A stretch of DNA of 60,573 nt, taken from NCBI GenBank assembly GCA_035547915.1, contig DASZTS010000106.1, forward strand, positions 1 to 60,573, written 5' to 3'. The notes below the pieces were generated by a model. That model saw only the letters and a list, made by a program, of their open reading frames with translations, did not search any database and was not told where the DNA came from. Both the position numbers and the translations under genes were made by a program. Source of the stretch: DASSFG01 sp035547915 (GTDB lineage Bacteria > Planctomycetota > Planctomycetia > Pirellulales > JAICIG01). Shown here in pieces: positions 59,174-60,573 of this stretch (the first letter of the stretch is position 1; every line of letters starts with the position of its first letter).

Positions 59174-59956
59174 TTAGTTCGTTTCGGCCAGGCTGACGGC
59201 CAGCGGCTGCGTATCGATCGGCTGCGCACCCGGTCCGGTCGCGACGCGGACAAGCTCTCTGGCCCTCTGCAATTGCCGGGCGGTGAAGAACGGCTCGTTG
59301 GGTTCGACCAGGTGCTCGATCCTGATGGTCGCCAGTTCTTGCCAGGTCATGTCGTTGGCGATATGCCACGCCGCCGCTTGAACGTCGCGCTGATTGCCGC
59401 GCTCAAGCCCAGCGAGCACCTTCGACAACGACGCTTTCTGATTCACCGACTCCAGCCGGACCAATTCGTAGGGGATGGCGGCACGGGGAGTCGGCTTCCC
59501 GTATTCGAGACAGACGCAGGGGACGCGCAGATCGACCGATTTGTCGGCCGGCACGTTGAACATGCGGCCCCCGTTAGCTCCGTTGCCGTTGTTCTGTCCG
59601 TTGAACGTACTGCCGAGCAACTGCGAGGCGCCATTCTGGCCGGCGGCGTTGCCCGCACCGATCTGCGCTAAGATCGGCTGTGCCGCGAAGGCCTCGGGCA
59701 GGCGCACGGTGAGCGGCCGGCCCGACTTGCTCTTCAATCGTACGCGGGCCTCCTTGTCGTTCTTCGGAATGAACTTCACTTCGACCTGCCCCGCCTGCAT
59801 CGCGTCGAACAGGTCGACGGCCTCCGCTGCGGGCTTCTGTGCTGCGAATTCCGACGCCGTGGCGCGGGGCGTCGGCTTCGCCCCCGAACACCAGCCGGGC
59901 GCGGCGAACAGGGCCAGGATCAACGACGGTCCTACGAAACGCGTGCGCTGCTTCAT
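59174..59956 (-). CDS. secreted protein of unknown function, planctomycete type
   Basis: 260 residues from the ATG at 59956, with GAGGAG about 12 bases upstream; codons further up have no homology. A signal peptide (FVGPSLILALFAAPGWCSG) precedes a body with short beta strands (VEVKFIPKNDKEARVRLKS), a Gly/Asn-rich stretch with FNGQNNGNGANGG, VDLRVPCVCLEYGKP with a Cys-X-Cys, and a helical end with AWHIANDMTWQELATIRI. I have seen this general layout in planctomycete secreted proteins but cannot assign a role. Confidence 0.72.
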   Translation of the reverse strand: MKQRTRFVGPSLILALFAAPGWCSGAKPTPRATASEFAAQKPAAEAVDLFDAMQAGQVEVKFIPKNDKEARVRLKSKSGRPLTVRLPEAFAAQPILAQIGAGNAAGQNGASQLLGSTFNGQNNGNGANGGRMFNVPADKSVDLRVPCVCLEYGKPTPRAAIPYELVRLESVNQKASLSKVLAGLERGNQRDVQAAAWHIANDMTWQELATIRIEHLVEPNEPFFTARQLQRARELVRVATGPGAQPIDTQPLAVSLAETN

Positions 59957-60245
59957 AGAGAAACCACTCCTCTTGTTCTGTTGGCTGCCGAGAAAGAACG
60001 CGGAGACAGCCTTCCGCCGACGGCGACATACCTGGCCTGAGCCGGCAATTGGCGCGGAATCGGTAGACCTTGCGCGCAAGCAAGGGCAACGAACGTTCCG
60101 CGGTGACACACGCCACGAGCGTGCATGATGGTCGGGCCGCCGTGTTCCGGAAGTGACGTACCGAACTGCCGCTGATCTTAACGGATCGGCGGCCGCAAGC
60201 CAAGAAAATCCGTGAGCCAAGGTAAATCCATGCCTCGGAACCGAT
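59957..60245. other. intergenic stretch of 289 bases
   Basis: Upstream sequence of the secreted protein at 59174 and 3' side of the gene ending at 60246. No gene, repeat or strong promoter recognised. Confidence 0.4.
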
Positions 60246-60485
60246 TCACTTGGTCGGATGAGGCTGGGGCAGGAAACGCTGACTGCTCGGCGACTCGGCA
60301 TGGGCCAGTGCTTCTCGCCGTTCCCATTCTCTCTGCATCCGTTCCTGTTGGAGGAGGGACTGCTGTAACTTGTTCTTCAAGCCGCGGTTCTTCTTTTCCA
60401 GTTCTTCTTCACGCCGGGTCGCCTGGATGACCGTTAGCCCGCATTTCTCACCGCCCCCATAGAAAAAGGCCGCTCCATCTGGCAT
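60246..60485 (-). CDS. possible small coiled-coil protein
   Basis: 79 residues from the ATG at 60485; the same frame is open up to 60569 with only TTG or GTG starts, so the true start is uncertain. A short, Gly-rich beginning (MPDGAAFFYGGGEKCG) leads to a strongly charged helix with heptad-like spacing (REEELEKKNRGLKNKLQQSL, then LLQQERMQREWERREALA) and a Pro/Ser tail. The long Gln/Glu/Arg helix is unlike random antisense frames here, but without a family match this stays tentative. Confidence 0.4.
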   Translation of the reverse strand: MPDGAAFFYGGGEKCGLTVIQATRREEELEKKNRGLKNKLQQSLLQQERMQREWERREALAHAESPSSQRFLPQPHPTK

Positions 60486-60573
60486 AAGTTGGTCTTGCAC
60501 AAACAACTTTGGCCATTTGCATGGAGGCGGCCTCGTGGCAACAGAGTGTAGCGAAGTCTCGTTCGATTTTCAC

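Overview
The window looks like a chromosomal segment of a GC-rich planctomycete, most likely of the Pirellulales type. This rests on gene content, because no rRNA or tRNA gene is visible. It carries two DUF1501 proteins, a DUF1549/DUF1553 protein with c-type haem motifs, a cytochrome-WD40 protein, two DUF1559 pseudopilin-like proteins with the H-X9-DG C-terminal motif, a YdjY-domain lipoprotein-like protein, several small membrane proteins with an RFQFSLRxLL-type start, and a bacterial microcompartment (BMC) locus of the PVC type.

Layout. 1-390: decayed IS200/IS605 transposase. 391-2631: divergent metallophosphatase and S1/P1-type nuclease. 3044-12973: a tightly packed + strand cluster: small beta-rich protein, DUF1501, pre-peptidase-type protein, DUF1549/DUF1553, cytochrome/WD40, bestrophin and beta-carbonic anhydrase. 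The last three junctions overlap by 1, 4 and 8 nt. 13167-15864: threonine aldolase and a mercuric-reductase-like flavoprotein. 15952-18890 (-): radical SAM protein, small unknown protein, ilvC and ilvN. 19129-20973 (-): ClC-type channel with CBS domains, bracketed by a 55-bp direct repeat. 21488-30362: HemQ/ChdC, YdjY, HEAT-VWA, MgtC, DUF1559 and an AlgB/KinB-like two-component pair. 30788-37296: little-known membrane proteins, a LuxR-type regulator with a degenerate receiver, a Gly-rich TPR protein and one decayed small gene. 37715-39832: secreted DUF11/DUF4214 protein.

40252-49432 is the BMC locus: DeoR regulator, PduL phosphotransacylase, two BMC-H hexamer proteins, acetate-kinase-like enzyme, BMC-P pentamer, CoA-acylating aldehyde dehydrogenase, two more BMC-P, class II aldolase, lactate/malate dehydrogenase-like protein, and a 421-residue protein that I read as a class I (DhnA-like) TIM-barrel aldolase with a cysteine-rich tail. 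Together the recognised enzymes would cleave a deoxy-sugar phosphate (fuculose- or rhamnulose-1-phosphate) to lactaldehyde, convert it to an acyl-CoA and acyl-phosphate, and recover ATP with a kinase, inside a protein shell.

49478-60573: DUF1559, a D-aminoacylase-like amidohydrolase without the usual HxH motif, a zinc-motif secreted protein, an outer-membrane beta-barrel, a 58-residue zinc ribbon, a second DUF1501, a PQQ-type beta-propeller, a thioredoxin-fold protein and two unknowns.

The main non-coding signal is a dispersed element of about 110 nt (copies at 2901, 16891 partial, 30612, 33951 and 56658, all in + orientation). It contains a hairpin whose stem shows a compensatory change between copies.
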